Shown piece by piece: positions 11,736 to 24,371 of a DNA stretch of 64,000 bases. This stretch comes from Klebsormidium nitens. Lineage: Eukaryota; Streptophyta; Klebsormidiophyceae; Klebsormidiales; Klebsormidiaceae. The translations under genes were made by a program, and so were the position numbers. The notes under the pieces were generated by a model. It was not told the origin of the DNA and made no database searches. It saw nothing but the letters and a program-made list of their open reading frames with translations. The stretch is from contig DF236979.1 in NCBI GenBank assembly GCA_000708835.1, forward strand, positions 248,001 to 312,000, read 5' to 3'. Every line of letters begins with the position of its first letter. Within the stretch, counting starts at the first letter, position 1.

Positions 11736-14700
11736 ATGACCGCCATGGGGTGCAGTGCGAGCACAGCGGCGGCATCGCAGCCGGCACCTCGGTCTCCCAA
11801 GAGGAAGCTAGAAAAGCTTCCAAAATCGTTTCATGCCCTCAAAGTTCCTGACATCCGTGGGAATGTCATTGACTTTGCAACTTTCAAGGGGAAGGTAAGT
11901 CGGGTCGCTAGAAACGACATCCCGTGCTTGAGTTGATGATGCCACTATGGTGGATGAATGTGCAAGCTAGTGTGAGTTACCTGCGCTTCGGTATATGTTC
12001 TGAATTTGGCTACGTTCTTGGCATCCATAGGAATGCGACTTTCCGCACTGCGGGATTGGATCATGTCAGAGACGACAACGTTACAACGTAAAACCACACT
12101 GTATGTGGTCAGATTTGAGGGTACCACTCCAGTTGTTTCAGCGGCTGCTCTGAATGACAGCATCTGCTTGATTGTGGAGGATAAAGGCTGTCTGTGACCT
12201 GGCTTGATGCAACTGCAGGTCGTCCTGGTCATCAATGTGGCAAGTCGATGTGGCCACGCGATGAAGAATTACAGGTAAGTCAACAGCACCTCAATAGACG
12301 TACGAAGCCTAGCTGACGCTTGTAAAGTGTTTGCAGTTCGTTACTCTCGTAACAGCTTTGGAAGAACAACTGAAACAATGGCTTTAATCTCAATAGTGAT
12401 CTCATTCAAACTTACTAGTGCTTCATTTGTCAATCCTCGTATGTGCAGTGGCTTGCATTGTTGCTCTCATTATCTAAGTACACTCTCCATTTGTTGTGAA
12501 TTCTGATTAGTTCTGGTAAGAGTTGCTCTTCCTCAATCTCGTTCCCTAGCTTGAGTCCACGAAGCAGTAAAGGTTGTGTCAGGTTAGCTATGGATAGGAT
12601 TTAGCTCAAAAAAGAAAGAACATTCTGATATGGCAACTCCCAAAACCTGCCACGTTGCAACCTTCTGATCGACCGCTGGGACCCGATTCAAACGCACATG
12701 ATTTTCAAGAAAGATCATAGGTAGCCACGATAATAATAAACTCCGACTAATACTAAAACCCTAACTCAAAAAGTTACCTGCTCCGCACCCATACCCACCA
12801 TAACCACCAAACTAACCTACCCGTCCCAGTGCGGTTACCTTACTATTACCTCGGCTTATTTATAATCTATTTTGAGAATTATCAAACGCAGGGAGATGGT
12901 CGGGCTGTACAAGCGGTATGGCGGGCCCGAGTTCGAGATCATTGCAGTGCCGTGCAACCAGTTTTTCAACCAAGAGCCGGGCTCAAACGAAGGTCGGTCA
13001 CCTTGACAGCTTCTAACGCTTACTCACATGCTCAATCATGATCGATTGAAAGTCGCACCGTAAGAGATCTACGATTTCAGTTTATCTGGATCTGCTGGTC
13101 CGAGGACTCCGTTTCGTTACCAATTCCTCATTGTTCCAAGAGTAAGTCAAGTGGCCAATACTTTTGAATAGCGCGGTCTCCACTCTGAGCAGCAAAAAGA
13201 CGAAACGGAAGCCGGCTTTGACAAAATTCAGCTAAAGAACGAAACGCTTGTGAAAGGGTCAGTTGTTTGATTGCTGACCATGAGCCTTAGTGAACGGCGG
13301 CTTTCTCCTGTGGAAGTCCCTCGCAACCTACGATGCTTTGTCCACTGGAAAACCGACAGCTTATGTTTTGGTCTGTTCATTAAGCACTTCCTTCCTCTGA
13401 AATGCAGATATTGAGGATTTTGTACGAAAGCAAGGGGGAGAGTTCATGGTCGCAGGGAAGTGCAACGTCAATGGTCAGAACATGAGCCCCCTGTACCGGT
13501 ACTTGAAGGTACGTACCAGGAAGAGGGACCCCGCTGCATCAGTTTATTGCTTGGCTTTCGACTCCCATCTTTAGCTTTGGAATAAGATTAGTGGCTCGAA
13601 GAAATCTTACTGGATGAATTACGGAGGCTGGCAGCAAAGCTGGACTTTGCTCGATCAGCCTCTGCGCTCTAGGTTTGACTTACGAAGTTGGGCGCCTCGC
13701 TCGACAACCCGTTGTGAGCCCCCAGGAAGCATCTTCTTTACCTCGGAAGCTCGTAGCCTACGCCAAATTGTAGATTGAGGATTCAGTGGGACCCTTCGAA
13801 GCATTATCTGTGATTGCATTGTTTCAAGGGCACAAAAGACAACCACAAGCATTGGAAGCTCCGCTTCATTTTGAGCATCATTCTTGACGGGCCTTCAGCG
13901 CATCTCATGTGCTTCCAAGAACCGCGATCTGAGCATCGTCCGCCGGGCTCAACTGTCAATTTGAAAGGACAGTCCTCATCTCTAGTCCTTACACATTGGC
14001 TGCTGGCTAATAAGTCTTCCAAAAAGGACCAACGGAGCTGTCTCGAAAGGGATTGACGTTTCTTCTGGTCCTTCCGCTGTGCAGAAATACTGCAAAGACC
14101 ATGGGGCGGTCGGCTGGAACTTCACCAAGGTGAGACTGGCAACTTGTGGCTCCCAGTTTCTTTGTTCCGGCCATGCTTGAATGAATGCCTGCTCAACCAG
14201 ACTGGAGTCGCTTTCTCACAAGGCTCCCAGCCAAGGGCCACGGGAGTTTCGTTGGTGGCAACTACGAGCAGGGGCTAGGAGTTGCCTCCGTTGAATGCCG
14301 CTTCGTCTGCTCCGCCCTCCTCAGCCAGCTCCAGGGCCATAGTTTCTGAGTTTATCTGATCGAAGATGGAAATTTAGCACGTGCTTATTGAAGGGCCTAG
14401 GAGGATTGGTTCCTCCAAGTCAGGGAGCGAGGATCTGCGCACGAAGTGTTCATAAGCCCTCTGCCAGACGCGATCGGCAAGCCTAACAGGCCCGCGGGAC
14501 AGCTCCCCCCCTTAGTCCGACTGTGATACAGGATTCCCTGAAGCCTTCAACAAAAGTTTCTTCCGATCCTTGATAACTCCAATCCGCCTGTCTGGGGTCG
14601 AAGCCATAAGAAAATGATTTTGCCTGTTCGTGACCTCCAAAACCAAGCGGCTCAGAGCATCCCGAGCAAACCTCTTCTTAACCATGAATTTGCCTCATTC

Positions 14701-14924
14701 TCTTCCAGTACCTCATCTCCAAATCCGGCGAGATCGTTGAACGCTACGGGTACAAAATCTACCCGTACTCGTTCGAGCGCGACATCGTGCGGCTGCTCGA
14801 CGGGGACTACTCGAACCGACCCCCACTCCCCAGATACGACGACGAGCCGCTGTGCGTCAACAATATTCTCTTCAACAGGCCCACCATGCAGCAGATCCTG
14901 ACGGCAGGCCCCTCCAACTTCTGA
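11736..14924 (+). CDS. GPX: Glutathione peroxidase-like (thiol peroxidase)
   Basis: Exons 11736-11894, 12219-12274, 12892-12992, 13408-13508, 14085-14129 and 14709-14924 give 225 residues with all phases closing. The family reduces hydroperoxides, usually with thioredoxin in plants. Key elements are present: NVASRCG with the peroxidatic Cys64, [14 protein letters not shown] with Gln95, and WNFTK with Trp150 and Asn151. The usual plant stretch around the resolving cysteine is divergent; Cys124 (GKCNVNG) and Cys142 are candidates. The N-terminus reads MTAMGCSAS. If translation starts at the second ATG (11745), the protein begins MGCS, a classic N-myristoylation plus palmitoylation context, which would suggest membrane attachment. 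The C-terminus extends about 35 residues past the usual end of the fold. Confidence 0.9.
12728..12851 (+). mobile_element. MITE-like element, about 125 bp, in GPX intron
   Basis: The core (ctccgcacccatacccac and what follows, to cccgtcccag) closely matches, in inverted orientation, the 126-bp element at 50447-50572 in the MATE gene. The right end cttactattacct resembles that element's inverted terminus; the left end gataataataaa is a poor match. Its non-coding nature, short length, dispersed copies and terminal inverted repeats suggest a MITE or another small non-autonomous transposon. Confidence 0.6.
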
Positions 14925-16763
14925 GAGTAATAGTGGGCGCATGATGATGGGCCAGCATGAGGGGATTCAATTTTGAAGATCGTAGATATTCGGGCTGTGT
15001 TCCGGATCCGTTGCTCTGGTTGCAGCTCCAGGCTTGGGGCTGAGAAGGGAACGGATGGCAGTTTATCCTTGGCGCCAAGGGTATACTTAGATACATGCAG
15101 TCACACCGGTGTGGCGCATACAAGAGCATATCTACCAGCAAGCTTCCAGCGCAAAACACTCCTCCATTCTTCAGCAAGCTTCCAGGGCAAACCGGCTCCT
15201 CTAGCATTGATAGGCAAGCTTCCAGAGCATACCGGCTCCTTCATCGTTAGGCAGCTATCGGCGTCATTAAACAATCAGCATATTTGACTGAGTAGAGCAG
15301 CGCGCCATTGCAAGCAGTGATAGGGTCTGCAGTGTGTAACTAGCGAGCACGGCGGATTAGCACGGCGGATTAGCACGACAGAATCAAGTCATTGTTCACG
15401 TCACATTCAGAAGGATGTCCATCGAATTTCAATCATAAGACGCTTCACTCTAAGCTAGATCCAGGACAGGCGGCAGTCGCGAATATTGGACAATGATCGA
15501 ATCAAATTCATCCATCCGGGACCCCTTCAATTGCATGATCATGCATGTCACCTCGACCATCTTCAGTCCCTCTTCCGCCAAAACATCGTCGATGACTCGT
15601 TCAAGGCGCAAATCGGAATATGCGGCAACATGTTGAGGAATTAGAGTTTCTGCTTATGGTAGACGGGAGGCCCCGGGCCCGCTCCCGGAACTTCCTGAGT
15701 CATGGTCTGACCCAGCCGGGGTGGTTCGCGCTCCAGGCTCAAAGGCAAAACCTGACCTTACGCACCCAAAGAGGACAATTTCATGCGCCTCGGTCATTGC
15801 GTGCGCACCGTCTTGATTGTCTCTACTGTAGTGGTACAGGTTGACTTAAGGTACGTTGGTGTGCTTTGAATGTGCGCGGCAACTGCAGAACTGTGCATAT
15901 ACGACTCGCTCATACGATTCGCGATCACTTGTGCCGGCAACAGTCACACTGCAGATGCACATGTGCTCAAGGTTGATCAGATTGCGCACGGTCATGTGCA
16001 GGCGGACCGCAGAACTTCGCGATGGACGAAATCGCAGCGCTACCGTCCGATCTGAAAATAAGGACTCCAGTCTGCAAAGTTTAGCTACTGGGTCGCAAAC
16101 TTTGGCAGGACAGGTTCCGATACTAGGGTTTGGACAAACCGGGCCTAACTGAGAATAAACGAAAGATCTTGAGCGTTCATTTTTCGACGTCAAAATCTGG
16201 ACGGCAGCGCTGCGATTCTTGGTCGTCCCCCAGCTATTCTGCGGTTCTGCGGTCCGCCTGTGTGATAGCCATACATACACGCTTGATATTGTACTGCTTC
16301 CGAACTTTCACCTTCATTGGATGCTGAATGTATCATGCGCGTCAGTGATTTCAAACGCGGTGCATAGTCTGATGCTGCAAGGCCTTGATGCTCGCGCACA
16401 GGAATCCGTGACTCTTGGTCACCGGCCCGACTCAACCATTGGAAAAGCCAAGTCTCGATTCGCTGAGGCAAAATGGCTCGATCGCCCGGGCCTAAAGGAG
16501 GTTGGGCCTCCTTCGGCTACCCAAAATAGAGCTTTTTGGCATTCCGCGTGCAGGCGGATCTTATAGGCAAAGTGACTAGGCTTCGAAGGGCAGTTTGAGA
16601 ACGCAAATGTATGCATGACTTCGGCTGGTTACGCGGGCACCCAATAATCCTTCATGACCAGACCTATCTCTTTCACTCTGATAGTGAGGTCCACAAGGTA
16701 AGATTTGCTGTGTCGTTGAGATTACCACACCTAACTAGAATGCAGATTTGAGAATGTAGACGC
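14925..16763. other. Convergent intergenic region
   Basis: About 1.8 kb between the 3' ends of the peroxidase and KAPA synthase genes. Apart from the short direct repeats at 15138-15240 there is nothing I can assign. The open frames here are short and lack family features. Confidence 0.55.
15138..15240. repeat. Short tandem repeat, three copies, 3' of GPX
   Basis: The motif gcaagcttccag starts at 15138, 15174 and 15214 (spacing 36 and 40). The second and third copies also share the flanking segment accggctcct. It lies about 215 bp past the peroxidase stop, in or just beyond its probable 3' UTR. Confidence 0.75.
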
Positions 16764-19700
16764 CTAAAGTCGCGACCGCTGGCTTATTATGCTGCTCACG
16801 TGAGTTGCTTCCAATGCGTCCGTCACTGGCTTGTCCCCCTGGCTGCGCTCAGACCAGGACAACGATTCCGTTTGACGATGACGAATTTTCTTGTCCAATG
16901 CTATCACCCTGCCTATCTCGTGCTGCGACACCTGAGAAACTCCTACGCTTTTTCCTGTACCTGCTGTCGCCTGTTGCGATGAAGATTGCTCTACCAGTTC
17001 ACGTCTACATTCCACACTTTTAAATGTAGATTCTACGTGCGTTGAGAGAGTCGAGGACGCAATGATTTGTTGGCCGGCTGGAGGTTGGCCAGTATCCGCA
17101 CCATGCGCTGCGGCGTTGACGCAGATTGACACGAGCCCATTCTCATCAAGCTTTTCCCCTCGAAAAGTGACATCGGAAGAGTTTACCCCAATTTCGCCTC
17201 TCGTAATGCGAGACCCGTCAATGCCCAGGCCGCGCTTACTTCCCGAAGCTTGTAGCTTATTCACACCGAAGCCGCCCTCAGAAAGTGGGACCGCGAGCCC
17301 GTCTGCATCAAAGCCCCCCTTTCGAATGGTTGGATCGCGCCCACTCAAGCCGAACTCCTTTTGAGGGTCTGAGGCCGTGGCCCCATTCACACCAAAGTCA
17401 ACTCCACGGACGAGGAACTCGGGCTCGTTCACACCTATTTCGCCACTGCCAAGAGGCATCGCGGGGCCAGTACCGTCGTAACGAACCCCAGAAGGAGACG
17501 CCGGGGACCGGCCCTTTTTCAGGAGGGGAGAAAGGGCGTCGACGAGCGCCGCCACGTCATCGAATGTATGCGCCGCGGAAAGAGCGATGCGCAACCTGCA
17601 GCACAGAGGTCCTTGCCTGGTGTGAAAAGTCGCCACGCGTGCAACACGCTTGAAATCCACTTGGTGCACGCGCTCACAGATCGTACGGCTTTACGAGTCC
17701 CACCCACAAGCGGCGTGCGTGTTGCAGCCGACTCAATCAAGAAACAGGACTGTGTTATTCAGAACTGCCGGTGCGAAGTCTCTGCAGTACGGACCAGGTC
17801 CGTTCAAATTTCGTCGAAGACCTTCCGAAATGGTGTGCAGTTGGATCGCCGATAGACAGCCCACGACACAGCACCTGGTGATCAACCCTGGTCAGGACTC
17901 TGTTACATCCATAACCCAAACCTGAGTCTAACAATCCCTATCACCCACCTGGAAGATCCTTCCGGAACGGTCGGCGGGCGAATCGCCGGCACGTGGAAGC
18001 CCCTCCGCAGCAATTCGTTGCTCGCGTCCAGCGCCTCCTTTGCTCCGCCGATGACAACGGAAATGATCGGGGACGTGAACGGAACGCCCAGAGCGGCGGA
18101 AAGTGCATCGACGAGGGCCCACACGTGGCGCTGCCGCCAGGGCTCTCGTCGGGCAACCACCAATGCGGCTGAGGAACATCCAGGTGATCGTGTCTTGATC
18201 GGAACGTTGGGAGTATGATCGGAATAGAGCCATTCCCGTGGCACCAGCCTTGACTCATCTCCTTTAATTTAAGCACCCAACGAATGACGGCTCTGTGTTC
18301 GTGGCGCTTTGCAAATTCAAAAACCTGACAAAGGGTCGCTGCGAAGGCTGACGGGCGACACTAAAGTGCTCACAGAGCTGATGAGAAGGGCAACGGGCTT
18401 ATCAGGAGCCAGGCATCTCAGGCACCTAAGTGTAGACAAGTTTGAAAACCAAGTTAGAGCAGAACTGTCGGATCCTCGGAAGAAGGCCCGGAGTTGCAGC
18501 GACATAGAAGCCTCGAGCACAAGCATCGTGGATTCGAGGAATCAACAACTTGCTCCATTGAGTCGAGAGCTTCTGATTTTCAATGCAGCCGCCCAATTGG
18601 GGCCAGCCAACGGTGGCTACGAGTGTGTCATTCGAGACAGACAGCAACGAAAGATAGCCCCTGACTTTGGAAGAAGGTATAGAGTCATGTGTCACATTGA
18701 CCTCACATGGACGGAATTTATCGCTTAACGGGGCTGGTCGTTTGAGGAGGTCGCCGCCAGCGAGATTCTTTTCACCATGGAAGAGTCCAGCATGAAGTTC
18801 CTCGTCAGCCGCCTTCAAGACTCGGACGGAGACGTGGAAAAACTTTGTAGGCTTATTCTACAGCTTTCAGTGGCTCACCTAACGCAGCTGCAACGGTGGG
18901 GATGGGTTGTGCGGTCGAGTAGACGAAAGAGCGGCCGCGAGAGAGGATCCACTGCTTCCATTTTCGACTGCAACAAGGAGAGGCGGACGGTGATTTGCAC
19001 GAGAGAAAGGGGAGGTCAGAAGGTACGATTCAGCTGTTTGGTCCCTACCTTCTTCGAGCTCCCCCCAAGAATCTGCTCTGGTCAAACTGGTCTTACTTCC
19101 CCGTTCCGTGTCCACTCGCAAACTGTCCTTAGTAAGGGCCACATGATCATGCAAACAACAAAAACGACCGCCCTTGATGATCTTGGTCGGAAGCACATCT
19201 AACAACGGCTTACGCATGTTAGTACGTATAGATAACGATCTGCACTAGTCAAGCTGGTCTGAAGTTGTCGCTCCGCCGGATTCCGATTGACGAGGATTCT
19301 GACGCACCTGGTCGCCACGAATCCTCCGTGGCACCCCACTGCTTTGCTCAGAGTGCCCACGTGAAGATCGACCTCGTCGGCGACCCCGAAAGCCTCGGCG
19401 GCGCCGCCCCCTCGATGGCCGCACACCAACGTGGCATGCGCCTAAATCAGCCAAAATGAGGGTGACGTAAGCATTCTCTGCGTTTGTGAACCGGGGCCAG
19501 ACGAGATTGTTCGCAGTCAAGGAAGCAAAGGCCGGATGCCCGGTCCAGTAAGTGCATGGTTTCGCCGTTGCGGGAAGCGAGCGTGCGCGAGGGTCATGTT
19601 GGCGCGACGCAAAGGGTGGGCGCACTTTCGCAAGTCTACTTTTGGAGAGGGATAGGTGCTCCGAAGACTCGTGTACTCCTTGCGGCCGAAGCTTTATCTC

Positions 19701-22488
19701 CATACTACTCTCATTCCATGACGGACGGAAAAGAGGAAAGTAAGGGAGGAGAATATCACCTCGTCGACGACCAGCAGGAAGCCGTGCTTGCGGCGGAGGA
19801 CGGCGAGCTCTGCCAAAGGTGCAAAGTCCCCGTCCATGCTGAACAGGCTGTCCGTCACAACGACCTTTCTCGGTGCTGAGCTGGCGCTTCTGAAAGAGCA
19901 CCAGATTGCAGTCAGATTTGGCAACCGACTGCGCTCGATTGGGGCCTAACCAGGATTGAGTTTCGGATTCTGCCAAGGGGCGACTTCCCGACGCGCAAGC
20001 TGTCCAACACGGCGACCCTCTGTAGCACTGAGCTGGCACTGTTCGAAAACCACGGCAGAACGGCAGTCAATCGTACGTGATAATCGTTCTATCAAGGGTG
20101 CTTTAAGGTCGAAGTAGAAATTCTCAAGAAAGTGATAGATTGCTACAGAATGTCGTGGCGACGATTCTCCCACTCATCAGGGCTGATCTCTTGGAGAGCT
20201 AAAATGGTGAACCACTTTCGAGATTGGGGTCTCGAAGAAAGCACTCTACATGCTGAAGAGACTGGCTGGAAGAGGTTGCAAATGAAGTCGACCTTTTTGA
20301 CAAAATTGCTGGAGCTTCTGCGTCCCCAAGGCTCTCCAAAGCGAGAGTTTTCGTAGATTCAAGAATCCTTACAAAAGTTGTTCGAGATGTGTCATGTCGC
20401 AATGCCGATAGACGTGCGCCGTCACCGCCTGGCGGCCCGTGCGCTGCGCAAGCCGCACCCCGTCAATGATCGAGGCGTGATTAAGCTCGTCCGAAAAGAT
20501 GGCGACCATGGAGGGGGGGTTTGGCTGGGCCTGGTCGCCGAGACTCGGGCTGCATATGGCAGTCACCACGCCCATGTTGGCAGCGAAGCCGCTCGGAAAG
20601 AGGAGGCAGTCCTGGCCAAAAAACAGGGTTAGAGAGGATTAGCGCTTGGTTAGGGGGGAGCGACTTGCTGATATTAATCTGAGGTTGAGGGCAGAAAATA
20701 GGAGATGTTTTGATAATGAAGTACAGTCATTCTGGAGGCCAAGTCAAGTGCGGAGAAAGGTCATGCACAGGTCATACATGCGCGTCTCATGAGCTTTGCT
20801 ATGAGCTGTTATGAGAAAGAAAGCAAGCCCCTGAACATTTGATGGTTGCGAGAGACGGGCGAGGCGAAAGGTATCCGGAAGGTCCAGCTTGAAAGCCCCC
20901 CGGTTGTGAAAATTACCCGAACTCAATCCCAGAAGGTCGCCTAGAAATTGCCAGGTCGATGTTGCACAAAATGGTGGTTGCTTGCTTCAATGGCATGATT
21001 GGTATAGCAGACATATCAGTGATCGAAAATTGAATGTCCTGATCTCACCTCAGTTCCCTTGAGCTCCGCAAGCGCCCTTTCCAGCTCCCGATGATGCTCT
21101 GTATAACCGCAGACCAACGGTGACGCACGGGGGCCCATCCCATACTCCATGGCTGCCTGGTGGAAAAGACTCGCTGTAAGCCCGCCAGTGATGTCATCAT
21201 GAACGTCATGCTTCTGCCGCAACTGTTTCAGTAGCCTTTAGGTGCATCTCAATGACTAGAGCGGGACTTCCGTAAGTCCCCGCCAGCTAAATCAGGACAG
21301 CGTCAAAAGCTCCCCATCCTGTTTATGATTTCAAGTGACACAGGACATGCTTCCCCAGATCCTCAAGCCTACCTGTGCGGCGGCTGCACGAACTGCTGGG
21401 TGAGACGAGAGGCCAAGGTAGTCGTTTCCAGAGAACAGGCGCAGCCTCGTCAGGCAACCGCTTGCTGTACTTTGATCCTCCTCAGTGCCTGATGCAGTCA
21501 AAAAAGATTGAGGTCAGGACTCTTCATTAGAAGACGGTGCATCTGTGTGAGAAATCTTCATGACGAATCTAAAGTGGTCACGTGATTTCCATGATGTCAC
21601 TCGCCGCTCAAGAGGCCCCCATCTTGTGCACTGCACTCATCGCCTGGGGGCATGGAGTAGGCTCGATTGTCTTACAGAGGACAAGAAGATGAATCCTGAA
21701 AGAAGGGGGCCAACAAATGTACTGCGAAACTGCCTGATGGGACTTAGGGTGAGTGTTCGCTAAAAGGGTAAGAGAAGCCTACTCTGCAGATTCTGTGTTC
21801 ATGCCAGCTCCTGTGTACAGCCTTGCTAACCACCATGTCTTCCTTGTGCCTACAGATGCTTTGACATTCCTGGCTGAGGTTACTATGCAAAGAATCCTGG
21901 AATAGAACTGTCCAATGTCTCTCCAAACAGATACTGCTGTGCCCTCGTCAGTCCTGTGTTCAAAGCCATTAAGGATCATCGCATAGCAGACCTTTCAGAC
22001 GCCAAACACATATGTGAGACTGAACTGTTGCAAGTCCTGCACCATACTAAGTCTCCCTTGGAAAGAGGCAGTAATGTAAAGTAATTGTCTAAGGGGGAAA
22101 GAGTGAGGAGCATGGTACCTGATGTTGCTGTACCACTCAGCCACGATTGAATGGTGCCATCCGAGACGGACACCTCCACTGCACTGCGGTTGCACGCCTT
22201 GATCTGCTCATCACTCCAGTCATCGGCAAAAGAGACCAACTTTCCGCCTGCTGAATGCAACTCCTGGACACAACAGCCACCTCCTGCCGTGTGATCCATA
22301 CTCCGATTGCCGCAGCGGCAAGCACACCGAGCCATAGATTCTGCGGAACAACCTTTATCTTCCTTTCCACATTCTGGACACCGTCCAATAGCATCACATT
22401 GCACTGGTCTCAGTGACCGAAGCAAGTTTGTTTTTCCAAGGCCGCTGATCGCCGTATCAAGCCAGTCGCTCCACACGGTTGGCGCCAT
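16764..22488 (-). CDS. BIO4: 8-amino-7-oxononanoate (KAPA) synthase with long repeat tail and PTS1
   Basis: Exons, in transcript order: 22488-22119, 21488-21373, 21156-21049, 20611-20373, 19889-19760, 19441-19308, 18967-18879, 18168-17949 and 17595-16764, giving 745 residues with all phases closing. KAPA synthase is the PLP enzyme that condenses pimeloyl-CoA with alanine at the start of the biotin pathway. Landmarks are [57 protein letters not shown] and [12 protein letters not shown] with PLP lysine 354, then [11 protein letters not shown]. Plant enzymes run to roughly 480 residues; this one has about 247 extra C-terminal residues. They include nine 14-residue repeats, and the protein ends in SRL, a canonical peroxisomal PTS1, consistent with peroxisomal KAPA synthase elsewhere. 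A nine-cysteine insert lies at residues 31-73. The intron before the 19889 exon holds a copy of that exon's head. Confidence 0.9.
17135..17490 (-). repeat. 42-bp (14-residue) coding repeat in KAPA synthase tail
   Basis: About nine units follow the enzyme core, each opening with [F/I/L]-[G/D]-x-[N/D/S] (for example FGVNG, IGVNE, FGLSG, FDADG, LGIDG) and spaced 12 to 16 residues, mostly 14. I know of no such repeat in other KAPA synthases. It is hydrophilic and probably disordered or weakly structured. Confidence 0.8.
19995..20070 (-). repeat. Duplicated exon head and 3' splice site in KAPA synthase intron
   Basis: On the minus strand this repeats the 3' splice site and exon start at 19889. 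A block containing gccagctcag and continuing to ggacagc aligns with the coding copy over about 70 bases with scattered mismatches. It lies about 155 bp upstream in transcript direction. Confidence 0.7.
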
Positions 22489-24371
22489 CAGCGGGAGGAG
22501 TGCTGATTGCCTTACCCCTTTTAAAAGTTAAATTCATGCCCCTGCTCCTACTGCTAAGGAGCTTATTAAGCAATCACTCGTAATCTGACAGCTCCATTGT
22601 CTGTGCATTGCCTGTGCAATGCAGGTGTGACGGCACCAATGCCGCCATTGCGCACCTCAGATTCCAGCTCAGCGTTGCAACTCACTCTGCAGCTTATGCT
22701 TCGGAGGAGTTTTTCACAAGCAGATCTAGGATTTGAAACCCGTGCGTTTGTTCGCTGGTTTCCAATGACCGCCGTCCTTCTTCTAAACGGCTGCCTCAGG
22801 CTCTAGTCTTAATCTCCGATAGATTACATATTACCTAAATGTGGTTGAAAGCTGATGTAGAATCGAGCTTCTTTTCCCGCACAGTTCTCCTGCAGCGCTT
22901 CCCAGTTCGAAGTTCGGACTCGGAATCAGAGGCGCAGTCTGATCAGCTGAATTCTGGAAGGTCTCTCGTGATGGGGGCGCATACGCACTGAAACAGGTAG
23001 CTGCAGTTTGCTGTCATTGTCAGGGGAGTGGCGGTATCCAGGACCTGCAAGGGGATACCTGTACAAGCAGCGGCATCGGGTGGCGCAAAATCAAGAGTTC
23101 AAACAACGATGTCAGTGGAAAACTTTATCAGGTCGCTTCAGACAGGCATAAGTCAGGTCGTACGCTGGACAAGAGAGAGTATTTGAGGCACGCCGATGTG
23201 CAAGACATTGGAACTGAATACTTGCTGGAAAGGGAGGTGAGAAACATTCATTGCATCAAATTGGGGGCAGAACTTAAAGAAGTCAAATGCACCTAAGTTG
23301 CACGATGTGAAAGTGACTTTGATGGAAGGAAGCCTTCTCCTCTGAAGATGAGCTTCTTTTTGGCATCGACGGGCCAAAGTCTGATTGGTTCAGCTAGAGT
23401 ACAGTCTTGCGCCAGGAATGGTGGTTCTTATTGCAATTACTAGCTGCCGCCAATTTGGAATGAACCTCAATGAGTCAATACAATCAACCAGTCAACCTTG
23501 AACCTGAGTATTTGAAGAAACAGAGTGTCCTATATCATCCGTTTGAAGTGTGCAAGATGAGCAGAAGCAGGTTATGTGCCTTTTGATTGCTCTTGAACGA
23601 TGGTCTGTCGGGTGCGCAATAGAGATTGAAGCCTGTTAACAGACAGGAAGTTCTTGGTGATGCCACTGATCAGGTCAATGATTTATTAAAGTCAAAGGTA
23701 CCACAGCAATGCTGAGGAGTTATGAAGGCATCAACAGGCTGTGCTGCCCCTTTAATCAGCTCAACTTCATCACGAGCGGTCCAGATCAGAGGAGTGTCTC
23801 TATTACGGAACTCTGCTGGCATCCTGTTGATCTTGAGAGTCCTCCATGTAGGATACGGCCATTCTCGGCTTGAAAGAATCATTCTCGTATGCAGATTGGA
23901 GTGATCTGTCTACTTTTACATATCTTGAAGGTTGGCTAGGAATTTGAGGTGGCTGGAGTGTGCATTGCATTGTTGCTGAGGTATGTTCAAACCAGCCTTT
24001 CATGAGGGGGAATGCCTTTAGAAGTCCTTTTCATAGGTCTGCTCTTCCATATCCCTTTCCCGACTTCTTTGTTCTCCATCGATGCTTTCAACAAAGTGAA
24101 GAGAAAAGCGGTGTTGTTTGCAGATGAGCCACCTCTGTGCACGTCACCACTCCCTAGCCTACTTTCTGTCACGACGGCTCCTCCTCCCACCGATTGGGTC
24201 AGCGCTCCTCTCCTGCCAATCCATCTGTCCTCGGAAGAGCCGCTAACCCCTCTCCACGCAAACTTGCTGTAGGCAAGTGTAGTCACCTTTGGATCAGATG
24301 GAGGGATAGCAAACAAGAACTTTGCATAGCACGGACCACTCAATGTTTGCACGGACCGCCGCCAACCGGCG
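22489..24371. other. Divergent intergenic region between BIO4 and the DUF604 gene
   Basis: About 1.9 kb between two divergent start codons, so it should hold both promoters. The open frames are short and unremarkable. I see no repeats or RNA genes. Confidence 0.55.

Noticed and set aside
11990-12040. Possible copy of the GPX first-exon end (catcc-t-ggaatg) inside the next intron
   Set aside because: Only about 25 bases align, with gaps and no following donor. It is too weak to count with the clear junction repeats.
12755-12770. Plant telomere-like ccctaa strings, also near 50490
   Set aside because: They occur once or twice within the MITE-like element and not as tandem arrays, so they are not telomeric sequence.
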